Of a stretch of DNA of 64,000 nucleotides, positions 43,926 to 51,495 are shown piece after piece. Position 1 is the stretch's first letter. Each line of letters starts with the position of its first letter. Position numbers and translations under genes: made by a program. The notes under the pieces were generated by a model. The model was given only the letters and a program-made list of their open reading frames with translations. It made no database searches and was not told the origin of the DNA. This stretch comes from Rossellomorea aquimaris (GTDB lineage: Bacteria; Bacillota; Bacilli; Bacillales; Fictibacillaceae). Location of the stretch: assembly GCA_020524245.1 (NCBI GenBank), contig JAIVLN010000004.1, forward strand, positions 186,001-250,000, in the 5' to 3' direction.

Positions 43926-45074
43926 CTACCGTTCTGATATTTTGACCCATTTTTTCGATTGGTCACTTACGAGAATCGCCTCAATCAAAAGCATGATACG
44001 ATGACCATCCTCTAATGTTGCAAATGAAGCTTCTCTACCCTTGTTTCCTTCAATAGTACTGTAAAAGTCGATCATCAAGTTTTTTAATCCGTCTGGCCAG
44101 CCTTCAGGATGCCCTCCTGGGTAGTGCGCTAAGCCCGCTGCACCCTCTGAAAGTAGTCCCGGATCTTTCACCAACTCTTGATTCGCTTCATTCCTTTTTC
44201 CAATCCATAAACGGTTGGGCTTTTCTTGATCCCATGAAAAAGTGCTATGCTCGGTTGTGATATCGAAATAGAACTTGTTCTTACGTCCCGGGCTTACTTG
44301 CGATACGGTAAAAACTCCGTGCATACCATCTTCAAAGTGTACAAGGACACTGCCGTAATCTTCGGTTTTAATGGTGACGTCTTCTGTTTCATCCGATTGA
44401 TTGGCTCCAAAGGTTGCCACTTCTTGCTTTGGTTTTTTACGAACAGGATGCACGGTCTTCAAATCTGCAAACACTTCCACAATTTTTTGGCCTGTGACAT
44501 ATTGGATCGTGTCACACCAATGGGAGCCGATGTCTGCAACGGCACGGGATGAACCATTCTTATCCGGATCCATCCTCCAGCTATAATCTGTGTCGTACAA
44601 ACACCAATCCTGAACGTACCCACCATACACCAGATTCATCCTACCATGTTCGCCGGTACCTAATTGCGTTTTCATTTCATGCACGATCGGAAAATGGCGA
44701 TAGTTGAAACAGACTGCACTCACACTTCCTGTTTTCTTAGACAGTTCTTGAAGTTCATGGGATTCTTTAGCGTTCATGGCCAATGGTTTTTCTGATAATA
44801 GATGTTTTCCCGCCTCTAAAACTTCTCGGTTGAATGGGTAATGAAGCTGATTCGAAGAGCAATTATGAATCACTTCCACATCAGGATCTTGAATCATATC
44901 CGACACATTGTCATACGCTTTTTTGATATTGTAGTGTTCTGCAACGCTTTTCGCCTTTTCCATCTGACTTGAAGCGATGGCTACCACATCAACGTTTGGA
45001 AGGCGTTTAACCGCTTCCAGATGTGACATCGCTGAAAATCCTGTCCCGATGATGCCGGCTTTCATACGATTCAT
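43926..45074 (-). CDS. Gfo/Idh/MocA family oxidoreductase (third in operon)
   Basis: About 382 residues from ATG 45074 (AAGGAGGAG 6 nt upstream; the longer open frame runs into the preceding gene). The Rossmann motif GIIGTGFSAMSHLEA lies near the start, the family's EKP motif reads LLSEKPLAMNAKES, and DIGSHWCDTIQYVTG contains the catalytic His region (D-x-x-x-H). It should be an NAD(P)-dependent sugar or inositol dehydrogenase. It abuts the isomerase gene. Its sequence is clearly different from the two paralogues upstream, so the three act on different steps or substrates. Confidence 0.9.
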   Translation of the reverse strand: MNRMKAGIIGTGFSAMSHLEAVKRLPNVDVVAIASSQMEKAKSVAEHYNIKKAYDNVSDMIQDPDVEVIHNCSSNQLHYPFNREVLEAGKHLLSEKPLAMNAKESHELQELSKKTGSVSAVCFNYRHFPIVHEMKTQLGTGEHGRMNLVYGGYVQDWCLYDTDYSWRMDPDKNGSSRAVADIGSHWCDTIQYVTGQKIVEVFADLKTVHPVRKKPKQEVATFGANQSDETEDVTIKTEDYGSVLVHFEDGMHGVFTVSQVSPGRKNKFYFDITTEHSTFSWDQEKPNRLWIGKRNEANQELVKDPGLLSEGAAGLAHYPGGHPEGWPDGLKNLMIDFYSTIEGNKGREASFATLEDGHRIMLLIEAILVSDQSKKWVKISER

Positions 45075-45093
45075 CTGTTTCTCCTCCTTATGG

Positions 45094-46155
45094 TCATACT
45101 TTGATAATGGATTCGATTTTGACGGCTTCACCTTTCTCTGCAGACTCATAAAGACCGTTGATGATCTGCTGTAAAAAGACACCTTCTTTACCGTTACTGA
45201 TGGTTGGTGTGCCTGACAGACAAGCCTCAACAAAACGCTCAATTTCAAGTTCGTGATGCCCCTTTTCGGGCAAGTGAGACGGGGTGGTATCGACAAGTAC
45301 ATCATGCTTTTCTTGATAAATTTTCAGAGGGAAGACATCCGCTCCACCTTTATCGCCCATGAGCGTCACATTCATCTCATCATGTTTCTCCACATTAGCG
45401 GCAAATGCGGAATCCAAAAGAATGGATGCGCCATTCTTGAAGGTAATCATGCCTCGAGCCATATCTTCTATCGTGAAATTCTCCCAATCCCATGGCCCCA
45501 TCAGTCCGACACCATTTTGCTTGCCGATCTTCTGATAGGTTACACCGAAAACGGTATCTGGCTCTGGATATCCCATGAGATAGAGAGCGGTATCCAGCAT
45601 ATGTACACCAATATCAATAAGCGGTCCTCCACCTTGTAGTTCTTTATTCGTGAACACGCCCCATCCCGGAATTCCTCTACGGCGCATCGCCCGAACGTTT
45701 GCAGCATAAATGTCACCTAATTCATCGTGATCAATGAAACGTTTCAGCGCTTCGACTTCCGGCGCATGTCGGTAATGGAAACCATAAGTGAGGATTTTGC
45801 CTGCCTTTTCTGCAGCTTCAGCCATTTCTGCTGCTTCCTCAACAGTCATAGCAGGAGGCTTTTCGCAAAGCACATGACATCCAGCTTCAATGGCACCCAT
45901 CGTTGCTGGATAATGGAACTTGTTCGGGGTACAGATGCTCACTGCATCAATATCAACCGTGTTGAACATCTCCACATAATCGGAAAAAGCATAAGAAGCT
46001 TTCACTTCACTTGCAAGTTCTCTAGCTTTGTCGAGAACAACATCACAGACTGCTACTAATTCTACTCGTTCTCCGCATTTCAGATAGTTCGGGATATGAA
46101 CCGCTTGTGCAATCCCGCCAGCGCCAATAATGGCAACTTTCAATTTATTCGTCAT
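45094..46155 (-). CDS. Gfo/Idh/MocA family oxidoreductase (second in operon)
   Basis: About 353 residues from ATG 46155, preceded by GGAGGG. The dinucleotide fold is GAGGIAQAVHIPNYLKC, the EKP motif is LCEKPPAMTVEEA, and the catalytic region is PLIDIGVHMLDTALYLMGYP. The RRRGIPGWGVFTNKELQGGG stretch before it is typical of a subgroup acting on modified sugars. It is co-directional with its neighbours with 20-nt spacing to the next gene. The exact substrate is not predictable. Confidence 0.9.
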   Translation of the reverse strand: MTNKLKVAIIGAGGIAQAVHIPNYLKCGERVELVAVCDVVLDKARELASEVKASYAFSDYVEMFNTVDIDAVSICTPNKFHYPATMGAIEAGCHVLCEKPPAMTVEEAAEMAEAAEKAGKILTYGFHYRHAPEVEALKRFIDHDELGDIYAANVRAMRRRGIPGWGVFTNKELQGGGPLIDIGVHMLDTALYLMGYPEPDTVFGVTYQKIGKQNGVGLMGPWDWENFTIEDMARGMITFKNGASILLDSAFAANVEKHDEMNVTLMGDKGGADVFPLKIYQEKHDVLVDTTPSHLPEKGHHELEIERFVEACLSGTPTISNGKEGVFLQQIINGLYESAEKGEAVKIESIIKV

Positions 46156-46171
46156 GATGATACCCTCCTGA

Positions 46172-47191
46172 TTATGCATTCTTTATGTAATTGCTCAGCT
46201 CTTTCACGAACACTCTTCGGTTTTGTTCGTGGGAGATCTTTGCCGCTTCATTTACCATTGTCAATGCAATCACATCAGATTCTAATATCCGGGGAGCCGC
46301 TTCATGAATGATTGCTTTTACCCATTGCTCCATAGGCGTCTCGTCTGGTCTTGGAAGTTCCTTTGGCGTGACCCAATCTTCACCATACTGTCGAGATTTC
46401 AGCCGGATTGTTCGGTCTTCAATCATCAAAGTACCTTCTGTTCCATATAACTCAAGCTGAAATGGACTGCCATTCGATATAAAGCTCGTTTCCAAAATAC
46501 CAACTGCACCTGATTCATACTCTACGATTGCTACTGCGTTGTCATCTACCTCAAAGCCTTTTGTTTGCTGTAGTTGACCCATGACTGATTTTAAGGGCCC
46601 TGCTAAACGGTTGGTCAGATAGATCGGATGGGCTCCCAGGTCAATCAACGCACCACCGCCACATTCTTCTTTGTTGAAAAAGTGGGATGGCAGCCATCCG
46701 TTCGGATGATCGTCCTGAGAAACGGCACCATTGTGAGCGACTCTACACCTAATGGTATTTAAATCACCCAAGAGTCCCTGGTCAACGATGTCCTGCGCAT
46801 ACAAGTAATAATCGTCTTTCAATCGTGGTAGAGATACCATCAATTCAACTTGGTTCTCCTTCACCACTTGATAAATTTCATTACAATCTTGAACCGTGAA
46901 AGCGAGAACTTTTTCCGTAAATATATGTTTCTTGTGCTTTGCAGCTGCCAGTATGATTTCTTTATGTAGATTTGTCGCTGTACTGACAATGACCGCGTCA
47001 ATTTCTGGATGTTCTAGGACACTTACAAGGTCTGCTTCAAATGGTATACCTAGCTCACTAGCCCACTCTGAACCACGGTCCCGATCGTTATCCCAGACCA
47101 CTTTAATATGTATATTTCCTATCTCGCTAGCTTCATGTGCATAATCTTTTGCATGGACATGCCATTTACTCAACAAAGCGACACGAATCAA
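46172..47191 (-). CDS. Gfo/Idh/MocA family oxidoreductase (first in operon)
   Basis: About 339 residues. TTG 47191 is chosen because AGGAGG lies 7 nt upstream; an ATG at 47197 is too close to that site. The Rossmann motif is degenerate (LLSKWHVHAKDYAHEASEIG, lacking the GxGxxG glycines) although the fold pattern is retained. The EKP motif is changed to TEKVLAFTVQDC and the catalytic region is LIDLGAHPIYLTNRLAGP. It could use a tightly bound or unusual cofactor, or be a divergent member. It opens the four-gene operon. Confidence 0.87.
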   Translation of the reverse strand: MIRVALLSKWHVHAKDYAHEASEIGNIHIKVVWDNDRDRGSEWASELGIPFEADLVSVLEHPEIDAVIVSTATNLHKEIILAAAKHKKHIFTEKVLAFTVQDCNEIYQVVKENQVELMVSLPRLKDDYYLYAQDIVDQGLLGDLNTIRCRVAHNGAVSQDDHPNGWLPSHFFNKEECGGGALIDLGAHPIYLTNRLAGPLKSVMGQLQQTKGFEVDDNAVAIVEYESGAVGILETSFISNGSPFQLELYGTEGTLMIEDRTIRLKSRQYGEDWVTPKELPRPDETPMEQWVKAIIHEAAPRILESDVIALTMVNEAAKISHEQNRRVFVKELSNYIKNA

Positions 47192-47209
47192 CTGCATACC
47201 TCCTCGATT

Positions 47210-47224
47210 TTGAAAACGTATGTG
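47210..47224. promoter_or_regulatory. Weak cre-like site before the sugar operon
   Basis: TTGAAAACGTATGTG fits WTGNAANCGNWNNCW except the last two defined positions. It lies 19 bp upstream of the first Gfo/Idh start. The position is sensible for CcpA control of a sugar-catabolic operon, but the match is imperfect. Confidence 0.3.
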
Positions 47225-47280
47225 GTTAGGTTATTTTAATCCGCTAAAGTTGTCAAGATTTAGAATTTTACTCGCAATTT

Positions 47281-47310
47281 AAAAACCGCTCCCTCGTATG
47301 AGAAGCGGTT
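47281..47310 (-). terminator. Terminator of the ECF sigma/anti-sigma operon
   Basis: AACCGCT and AGCGGTT with an inner CTC/GAG pairing. On the minus strand the stem is followed by TTTTAAAT, 22 bp past the anti-sigma stop. Confidence 0.75.
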
Positions 47311-47332
47311 CATTCTAGTTAATCTATTCAAA

Positions 47333-48202
47333 TTAGTCTTCAATCCACATGTCTTTAAATTCTTCTGTCTGAATGAATTTCTCTAATTCCGATGCTTTTT
47401 TACCATCCACCATATGGGCAACACCGTGAGTTTCTCCTTGCCCATCTTTATTGATTACTACGTTCAAATCGTGGGTTAGCTGTTTTGTATATTCAATGGC
47501 TTGGTTTAATCGATCGCTCGGCTCAAGCCACTCATCGCGATAGTCCATAGGATTACCTTCTTTATTTAATGGTAAATAACGGTTGATCTGTTCCCAATGA
47601 ATGATAAGTGACAAATCCAATAAGTTTTTGAGATCTCTTTCAATCGCTTCACCTTCCACAATTTTTTCTCTGAGTGGCGTGCTAGAAACGTTCGCAGAGA
47701 GCCATCTGTAATAAATCGGGTCATCCTTATATTGGGTTGGAACAGGTTCATTAAAATCGTCTGTAAACTGTTGTATATATTCACCAAGACTATGAGCTGC
47801 AGCATCGTTTTCAGGGTCATTTTTGTGAAAATCGGATACATCTTTCCACTCTTTACTTAAACCATTTCCACTCGCACTTACCGAATCATCTGTAGTTTTT
47901 TCTTCTGTTTGGTCTTTTTGTGTATCATCTGTGGCGACGGATTCTTCTTTAGGTTCAGTTGACTGTTGATCTGCTTTTTGGTTTTGATCCAACCCCTGGG
48001 TAAGTAATATACCACCGAACAACAATAAAGTCACAATAGCAACTATACTCATGCTCCATCTGACAAGTGGACGTGTTTTCTTTCTTTGATCCGTTTTCAA
48101 ATGAATCATCACCTTATCCTTTTCAGATTTAGAAAATTTCAGATCTTGATAAACTTCATCATCCAACCGTTTTTTGAGGTTATCAAACTGTTCGTTCTTC
48201 AT
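47333..48202 (-). CDS. Probable membrane anti-sigma factor
   Basis: The 289-residue protein has a charged cytoplasmic N-terminus (about 1-45), one membrane helix (about 48-70: WSMSIVAIVTLLLFGGILL) and an acidic, Thr/Glu-rich linker leading to a C-terminal extracytoplasmic domain (about 115-289). The ATG overlaps the stop of the ECF sigma gene, as is usual for sigma/anti-sigma pairs. No zinc HxxxCxxC anti-sigma motif is present, so it is not a ZAS-type anti-sigma. The C-terminal domain, with WLEPSDRLNQAIEYTKQLTHDLNV, is a predicted sensor of unknown kind. Confidence 0.82.
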   Translation of the reverse strand: MKNEQFDNLKKRLDDEVYQDLKFSKSEKDKVMIHLKTDQRKKTRPLVRWSMSIVAIVTLLLFGGILLTQGLDQNQKADQQSTEPKEESVATDDTQKDQTEEKTTDDSVSASGNGLSKEWKDVSDFHKNDPENDAAAHSLGEYIQQFTDDFNEPVPTQYKDDPIYYRWLSANVSSTPLREKIVEGEAIERDLKNLLDLSLIIHWEQINRYLPLNKEGNPMDYRDEWLEPSDRLNQAIEYTKQLTHDLNVVINKDGQGETHGVAHMVDGKKASELEKFIQTEEFKDMWIED

Positions 48203-48741
48203 AGCTCTAAACCTCTCCTTTCAAGTTCCTGTTTCAATAATTGCTTCCCGCGGCTTAATCGGGTTTTGACGGTCGCTTCTTTTAGCTTTGTAATGACGCT
48301 GATCTCTTTGATTTTCAAACCATCATAATAAAACATATAAAGAATGCCTCTATATTTTGGAGGGATCACCAGAAGGGATGCTGTAACCAACTTCTTTTCG
48401 TCTTTCTGGATGAGTTTTAATTCGGGTGTTAGATCACTTCCGACTTTGTATCGTTCTACTTTAAAAGGTAGCCACTTTTTAAAATAACTACTCTTGAGAA
48501 CATCCAAAGAACGGTTAACGGTTATACGATAAATCCAAGTCTTGTAACTGGATTGCTTTTCAAATTGATGTAAGTGGTGATAGCAACTGATGAATACGTC
48601 CTGTGCAATATCTTCAGCAAGGCTGATATCCTTGACGTATGTAAATGCCAGTTTCTTCACCATATCACCGTATTCATCCATAAGATGGACTATGGTTTCA
48701 TCCCGTGTATAATTAGAACTTCCTTCTTCTAATTCAGGCAC
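48199..48741 (-). CDS. ECF-type RNA polymerase sigma factor
   Basis: The protein is about 180 residues from GTG 48741 (AAAGGGG 8 nt upstream; a GTG at 48750 abuts that site). Region 2 reads DISLAEDIAQDVFISCYHHL, then KTWIYRITVNRSLDVLKS. Region 4 reads IPPKYRGILYMFYYDGLKIK, then EISVITKLKEATVKTRLSRG. The pattern is like B. subtilis SigX/SigV/SigW relatives. It is translationally coupled to a membrane anti-sigma, so it is probably released by an envelope signal. The autoregulatory promoter is not identified. Confidence 0.92.
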   Translation of the reverse strand: MPELEEGSSNYTRDETIVHLMDEYGDMVKKLAFTYVKDISLAEDIAQDVFISCYHHLHQFEKQSSYKTWIYRITVNRSLDVLKSSYFKKWLPFKVERYKVGSDLTPELKLIQKDEKKLVTASLLVIPPKYRGILYMFYYDGLKIKEISVITKLKEATVKTRLSRGKQLLKQELERRGLEL

Positions 48742-48828
48742 TTGATTCACCCCTTTCTCTGTGTATTGTTATGAATCGTTACTTAGACGAGGGACTTTCA
48801 AAATGGTTTCATTTTTCCCATAAAAAAA

Positions 48829-48870
48829 GGGCTGTCCGTAGAAAGTGTCGACCACTTCTCGGACGAGCCC
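48829..48870 (-). terminator. Terminator of the 92-aa hypothetical gene
   Basis: On the minus strand GGGCTCGTCCGAGAAGTGG pairs with CCACTTTCT...CGGACAGCCC (arranged around TCGA) and is followed by TTTTTTT. It is a strong intrinsic terminator. Confidence 0.9.
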
Positions 48871-48874
48871 TTAC

Positions 48875-49153
48875 TTAAAGCCATCTTCTTAAACGTTTGA
48901 TATAGCGTTTGGATTGAAAGAGTAATTCCGTTTTTATGTATTTGGGTACATCGATTGCATTGATTTTTTTAACGGAAGGGTAAACGCCATCTTCATTGAA
49001 CATAACGTCAAAATTGCCTTTATAGATTGTATCCCCTGATTGTTTATCAATCACCTCAGCATCTACAATTGCGACCCGATTGATAAGGCGGGGATCATCG
49101 GAATCCGACTCCAACGTTTCCACTTCCACCACTTTGAACAAAAATTGTGGCAC
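48875..49153 (-). CDS. Hypothetical protein (92 aa)
   Basis: The 92-residue soluble protein starts at GTG 49153 after a GGGGGA site. It is predicted beta-rich in the first 60 residues (FLFKVVEVETLES, IVDAEVIDKQSGDTIYKGNF) with a basic C-terminal helix (YIKRLRRWL). I do not recognise the family. It is a single gene with its own strong terminator. Confidence 0.7.
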   Translation of the reverse strand: MPQFLFKVVEVETLESDSDDPRLINRVAIVDAEVIDKQSGDTIYKGNFDVMFNEDGVYPSVKKINAIDVPKYIKTELLFQSKRYIKRLRRWL

Positions 49154-49233
49154 GTGAATCCCCCTATTCTAATGTATTTATTTTAGTTTAACACGGACAT
49201 GCAAATGTGTGTTCGATAATGCTCAAATACAAA

Positions 49234-49260
49234 AGAGATACTGCCGATCACAGCATCTCT
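49234..49260 (-). terminator. Terminator after the SRPBCC gene
   Basis: On the minus strand AGAGATGCTG and CAGTATCTCT form the stem, followed by TTTTGTATTTG, 10 bp past the stop. Confidence 0.75.
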
Positions 49261-49270
49261 CTGTATACAA

Positions 49271-49765
49271 TCACTTCTTTCCATTACGTATGATGTTGTC
49301 TTCAGAATCATCCGTATAAGGCTCACATTGTCCATCTATCACAAAATCCTTAAGACTGTTTAAATAATGTGTCCAGCCGTTTTCACACGCTTCGTAGCAC
49401 TCCAATTTAGGTGTTAAGCCTTCATGTGTGAAGTGAAGGCGAGATTCTTGATCATTCTTTTGCTCAATTTCAAATCGGATGGTTGTTCCGACCCAGTCCT
49501 CAAGATCATCAAACCCGCTCTCTTCAGGATGTCGAGACTCAATGACTTTCCAAATCACAACTTCGTTTTGTTGTAATTGATCATTCTTTGCTACTACATA
49601 AAATCCTGCTGTTGGAAATCTGAAATCGGAAATTCCTCCTACCTCTTCACTGATGTCAGCAAACTTTGTCCACCAATTCCGTACACCTTCCTCAGTGTGA
49701 ATCGCTTCGTAGAGTTCTGAACAGGATACTGGAATATCCATGATCGTTGTAAAATCTTTGTTCAC
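49271..49765 (-). CDS. SRPBCC / AHSA1-domain protein
   Basis: The 164-residue protein fits the START/Bet v1-like AHSA1 pattern: MDIPVSCSELYEAIHTEEGVR with WWTKFAD, LQQNEVVIWKVIESRHPEE, TTIRFEIEQ, and the C-terminal WTHYLNSLKDFVIDG helix. Such proteins bind hydrophobic ligands or act as stress-responsive partners. The ligand is unknown. The GTG start has GGAGGAG upstream. Two 18-nt direct repeats lie just upstream and could be its operator. Confidence 0.87.
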   Translation of the reverse strand: MNKDFTTIMDIPVSCSELYEAIHTEEGVRNWWTKFADISEEVGGISDFRFPTAGFYVVAKNDQLQQNEVVIWKVIESRHPEESGFDDLEDWVGTTIRFEIEQKNDQESRLHFTHEGLTPKLECYEACENGWTHYLNSLKDFVIDGQCEPYTDDSEDNIIRNGKK

Positions 49766-49782
49766 TCTTATCTCCTCCTAAT

Positions 49783-49818
49783 ATGTGACTCATAAGTAAC
49801 ATGTGACTCCAAGGTAAC
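49783..49818. repeat. Tandem 18-nt direct repeats upstream of the SRPBCC gene
   Basis: ATGTGACTCATAAGTAAC (49783-49800) is followed at once by ATGTGACTCCAAGGTAAC (49801-49818), with 16 of 18 identical. They are 18 bp upstream of the SRPBCC start, a position suited to a regulator binding tandem sites. Confidence 0.6.
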
Positions 49819-49981
49819 ATAACAGCCGTAAACTTACAATACTGAACCATGTGCAATTTATTCCAACTGTATCGCTAGAAAGAATAAGATGTCATGAAAT
49901 TCCATAATGTATAAAGGTATTGGTCATTTCGTGTGGAATTTAGGTTATAATGAACTTCCAGAATTAGGAGGTAGGATAGAA

Positions 49982-50170
49982 ATGTTCGATCATCAAAAAG
50001 AGATTCCGTCTAATCAAGTACCCACATTTGAAAATGTGAAGAATGACAATCCACTTAATGATTCAGTCATGGATTATCAAAATGGTGCAGTACCATCACA
50101 ATCTTCCGGATACGACTACTCTTTAGTTGTCCCGCTTGATCAAGTACCATATCGACCGCATGATGAATAA
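49982..50170 (+). CDS. Small hydrophilic protein (62 aa)
   Basis: ATG 49982 has AGGAGG about 10 nt upstream. The 62-residue product is hydrophilic and Asp/Asn/Gln/Pro-rich, with two similar segments (KEIPSNQVPTFEN and VVPLDQVPYRPHD) that suggest a short internal repeat. A longer upstream frame exists but lacks a ribosome site. A possible -10 TATAAT lies about 35 bp upstream. A terminator follows. The small acidic character would fit a spore or stress protein, but I do not recognise it. Confidence 0.6.
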   Translation: MFDHQKEIPSNQVPTFENVKNDNPLNDSVMDYQNGAVPSQSSGYDYSLVVPLDQVPYRPHDE

Positions 50171-50184
50171 TGATGAACGAAAAA

Positions 50185-50213
50185 AGAGGTTGAGCCTAAC
50201 AGGCTCAACCTCT
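50185..50213. terminator. Bidirectional terminator
   Basis: AGAGGTTGAGCCT and AGGCTCAACCTCT are perfect 13-bp arms around a 3-nt loop, flanked by A- and T-rich runs, between the 62-aa gene (+) and azoR (-). Confidence 0.9.
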
Positions 50214-50220
50214 TCTCATT

Positions 50221-50856
50221 TTAAAATTGTGTTGCGTAAGATTTTGCTTTTTCCAGTGCAGCGTTTTTGATATCTTCCGTTTTTTCAGGCATGAAAGCAT
50301 GCCCTTCAATGATGATGGAGTCTGTATCTTCAACACCTAAGAAGCCCATGACCGCTTTAATGTAACGATCACCCATTTCAAGTTCTGCAGCAGGTCCTTC
50401 TGAATAGATACCACCACGCGCTTGAATGTGTAATGCTTTCTTGTTTTCCAAAAGCCCTACTGGACCGTTTTCAGTGTATTTGAAAGTGGACCCAGCAATT
50501 GAGATCGTATCGATATACGCTTTCATTTTTGGAGGGACACTAAAATTCCAAAGAGGTGTAACGAATACATACTTGTCAGCTTTCTTGAATTGTTCCGTAA
50601 GTACATTGATTCTTCTCACTTTGTCTTGTTCATCAGGGCTTAGTTCCTCATATGCAGTCCCTTGTTGAAGTTTACCCCAACCATTGAATACATCGGTATC
50701 AATATAAGGGATATCGTAATCATAAAGATCAAGGCGGATGATTTCATCATTCGGATTGGCTTCTCGGTATGCTTCTATGAATTCCTCTCCGACTGTTAAG
50801 CCGAGGGATTCTTCCACTGATTTAGGATTTGCAGTAATGTATAGTACTTCTGCCAT
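50221..50856 (-). CDS. azoR: FMN-dependent NADH-azoreductase
   Basis: The 211-residue protein has the flavodoxin-like fold of AzoR/Acp[21 protein letters not shown], then [21 protein letters not shown] (FMN-contact loop) and [20 protein letters not shown]. These FMN enzymes reduce quinones and azo compounds with NADH and protect against thiol-reactive stress. The ATG follows AGGAGG by 7 nt. A 6-bp inverted repeat overlapping the probable promoter upstream suggests a MarR/DUF24 repressor like YodB. Confidence 0.92.
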   Translation of the reverse strand: MAEVLYITANPKSVEESLGLTVGEEFIEAYREANPNDEIIRLDLYDYDIPYIDTDVFNGWGKLQQGTAYEELSPDEQDKVRRINVLTEQFKKADKYVFVTPLWNFSVPPKMKAYIDTISIAGSTFKYTENGPVGLLENKKALHIQARGGIYSEGPAAELEMGDRYIKAVMGFLGVEDTDSIIIEGHAFMPEKTEDIKNAALEKAKSYATQF

Positions 50857-50884
50857 GTTGATTCCTCCTAATAATTGTTATTTT

Positions 50885-50903
50885 GTTACTTTTATATAGT
50901 AAC
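50885..50903 (-). promoter_or_regulatory. Possible repressor operator of azoR
   Basis: GTTACT and AGTAAC are perfect inverted copies with a 7-nt AT spacer, 28-47 nt upstream of the azoR start. On the minus strand the site overlaps a TATATAAA sequence that could be the -10 box. Azoreductase genes in Bacillus are repressed by the thiol-sensing DUF24 regulator YodB. Whether this site fits that consensus was not verified. Confidence 0.4.
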
Positions 50904-50989
50904 TTATTTTACATATAGTATATTAACATCTAATTAAAAGTAAGCAAAGGAATATGCTTACACGAAAAGAGAGCTGGCTTTCACCAGCC

Positions 50990-51217
50990 CTAAAAAATCG
51001 GGAGACCGTCCAAATTATTGTCTTTTCGGTTATCCGGGTTAGAGCGGATATACGTTTCTCCATCCTTTTCACGTATCACACTGACACCTTCAATCCGCTC
51101 TTGATCAACTTCTTGAATGGCTTCAGGATAAGATAACTCTCTTCCAGAACTTGTTTTGAACATTTGGATATTTCCGTTTTCGTCTTTTCTTACAGCAGAA
51201 AACCGTTCTTTTTCCAT
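50990..51217 (-). CDS. DUF3892 family protein
   Basis: The protein is 75 residues from ATG 51217 (GAGGAGG 9 nt upstream; a longer frame lacks support). It matches the small DUF3892 family of Bacillaceae: FSAVRKDENGNIQMFKTSSG, then RELSYPEAIQEVDQERIEGV and IRSNPDN. Members are soluble and of unknown role. A short hairpin with arms GCTGG/CCAGC and a TCTCTTTT run lies at its 3' end (about 50969-50990), a probable terminator. Confidence 0.85.
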   Translation of the reverse strand: MEKERFSAVRKDENGNIQMFKTSSGRELSYPEAIQEVDQERIEGVSVIREKDGETYIRSNPDNRKDNNLDGLPIF

Positions 51218-51270
51218 CTTCACAAACCTCCTCAAACATATTGTTGAGCGACTTAGCATTTTATATGCAT

Positions 51271-51307
51271 AAAAAAACAGCCGGTAGATTGAGACCGTTA
51301 CCTGGCT
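51271..51307 (-). terminator. Terminator-like hairpin without an assigned upstream gene
   Basis: On the minus strand AGCC-A-GGTA and TACCGGCT form a stem followed by GTTTTTTT. It stands 54 bp upstream of the DUF3892 start. The only candidate upstream gene is the tiny frame 51298-51387. It could also act as an attenuator in the DUF3892 leader. Confidence 0.6.
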
Positions 51308-51387
51308 ATTTGTTCCCCTTTTTTTGAATCAGGTCTAATTACATGCGTATGGGTAACGGTATCTGTAATGTAGTCAACGTTCCCCAT
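51298..51387 (-). CDS. Tentative small ORF (29 aa)
   Basis: From ATG 51387 the frame encodes 29 residues beginning MGNVDYITDTVTHTHVIRPD and stops inside the terminator-like hairpin. There is no good ribosome site upstream, which argues against translation. It is listed because it ends exactly at the hairpin. It may instead be a remnant of a longer gene. Confidence 0.25.
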   Translation of the reverse strand: MGNVDYITDTVTHTHVIRPDSKKGEQIAR

Positions 51388-51432
51388 TTATTGTAAATAC
51401 AACTTGTGCTAATCGGTTCATTTATCCAAAAT

Positions 51433-51461
51433 TTGCTGAAAATTAAAATAAGTTGTGCTAT
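51433..51461 (+). promoter_or_regulatory. Possible promoter of the LVIVD protein gene
   Basis: TTGCTG, a 17-nt AT-rich spacer and TGCTAT lie 35 bp upstream of the TTG start codon. The spacing is ideal and the -10 is imperfect. Confidence 0.35.
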
Positions 51462-51495
51462 TTTGTTGGAAGTATTTACAAAAGGAGGAATTATA

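Noticed and set aside
43926-45305. N-terminally extended third Gfo/Idh protein
   Set aside because: The first 77 codons overlap the preceding gene and are not Rossmann-like. AAGGAGGAG marks the ATG at 45074.
46896-47144. Plus-strand ORFs within the Gfo/Idh operon
   Set aside because: They mirror coding sequence on the minus strand, have no ribosome sites, and show no protein family pattern.
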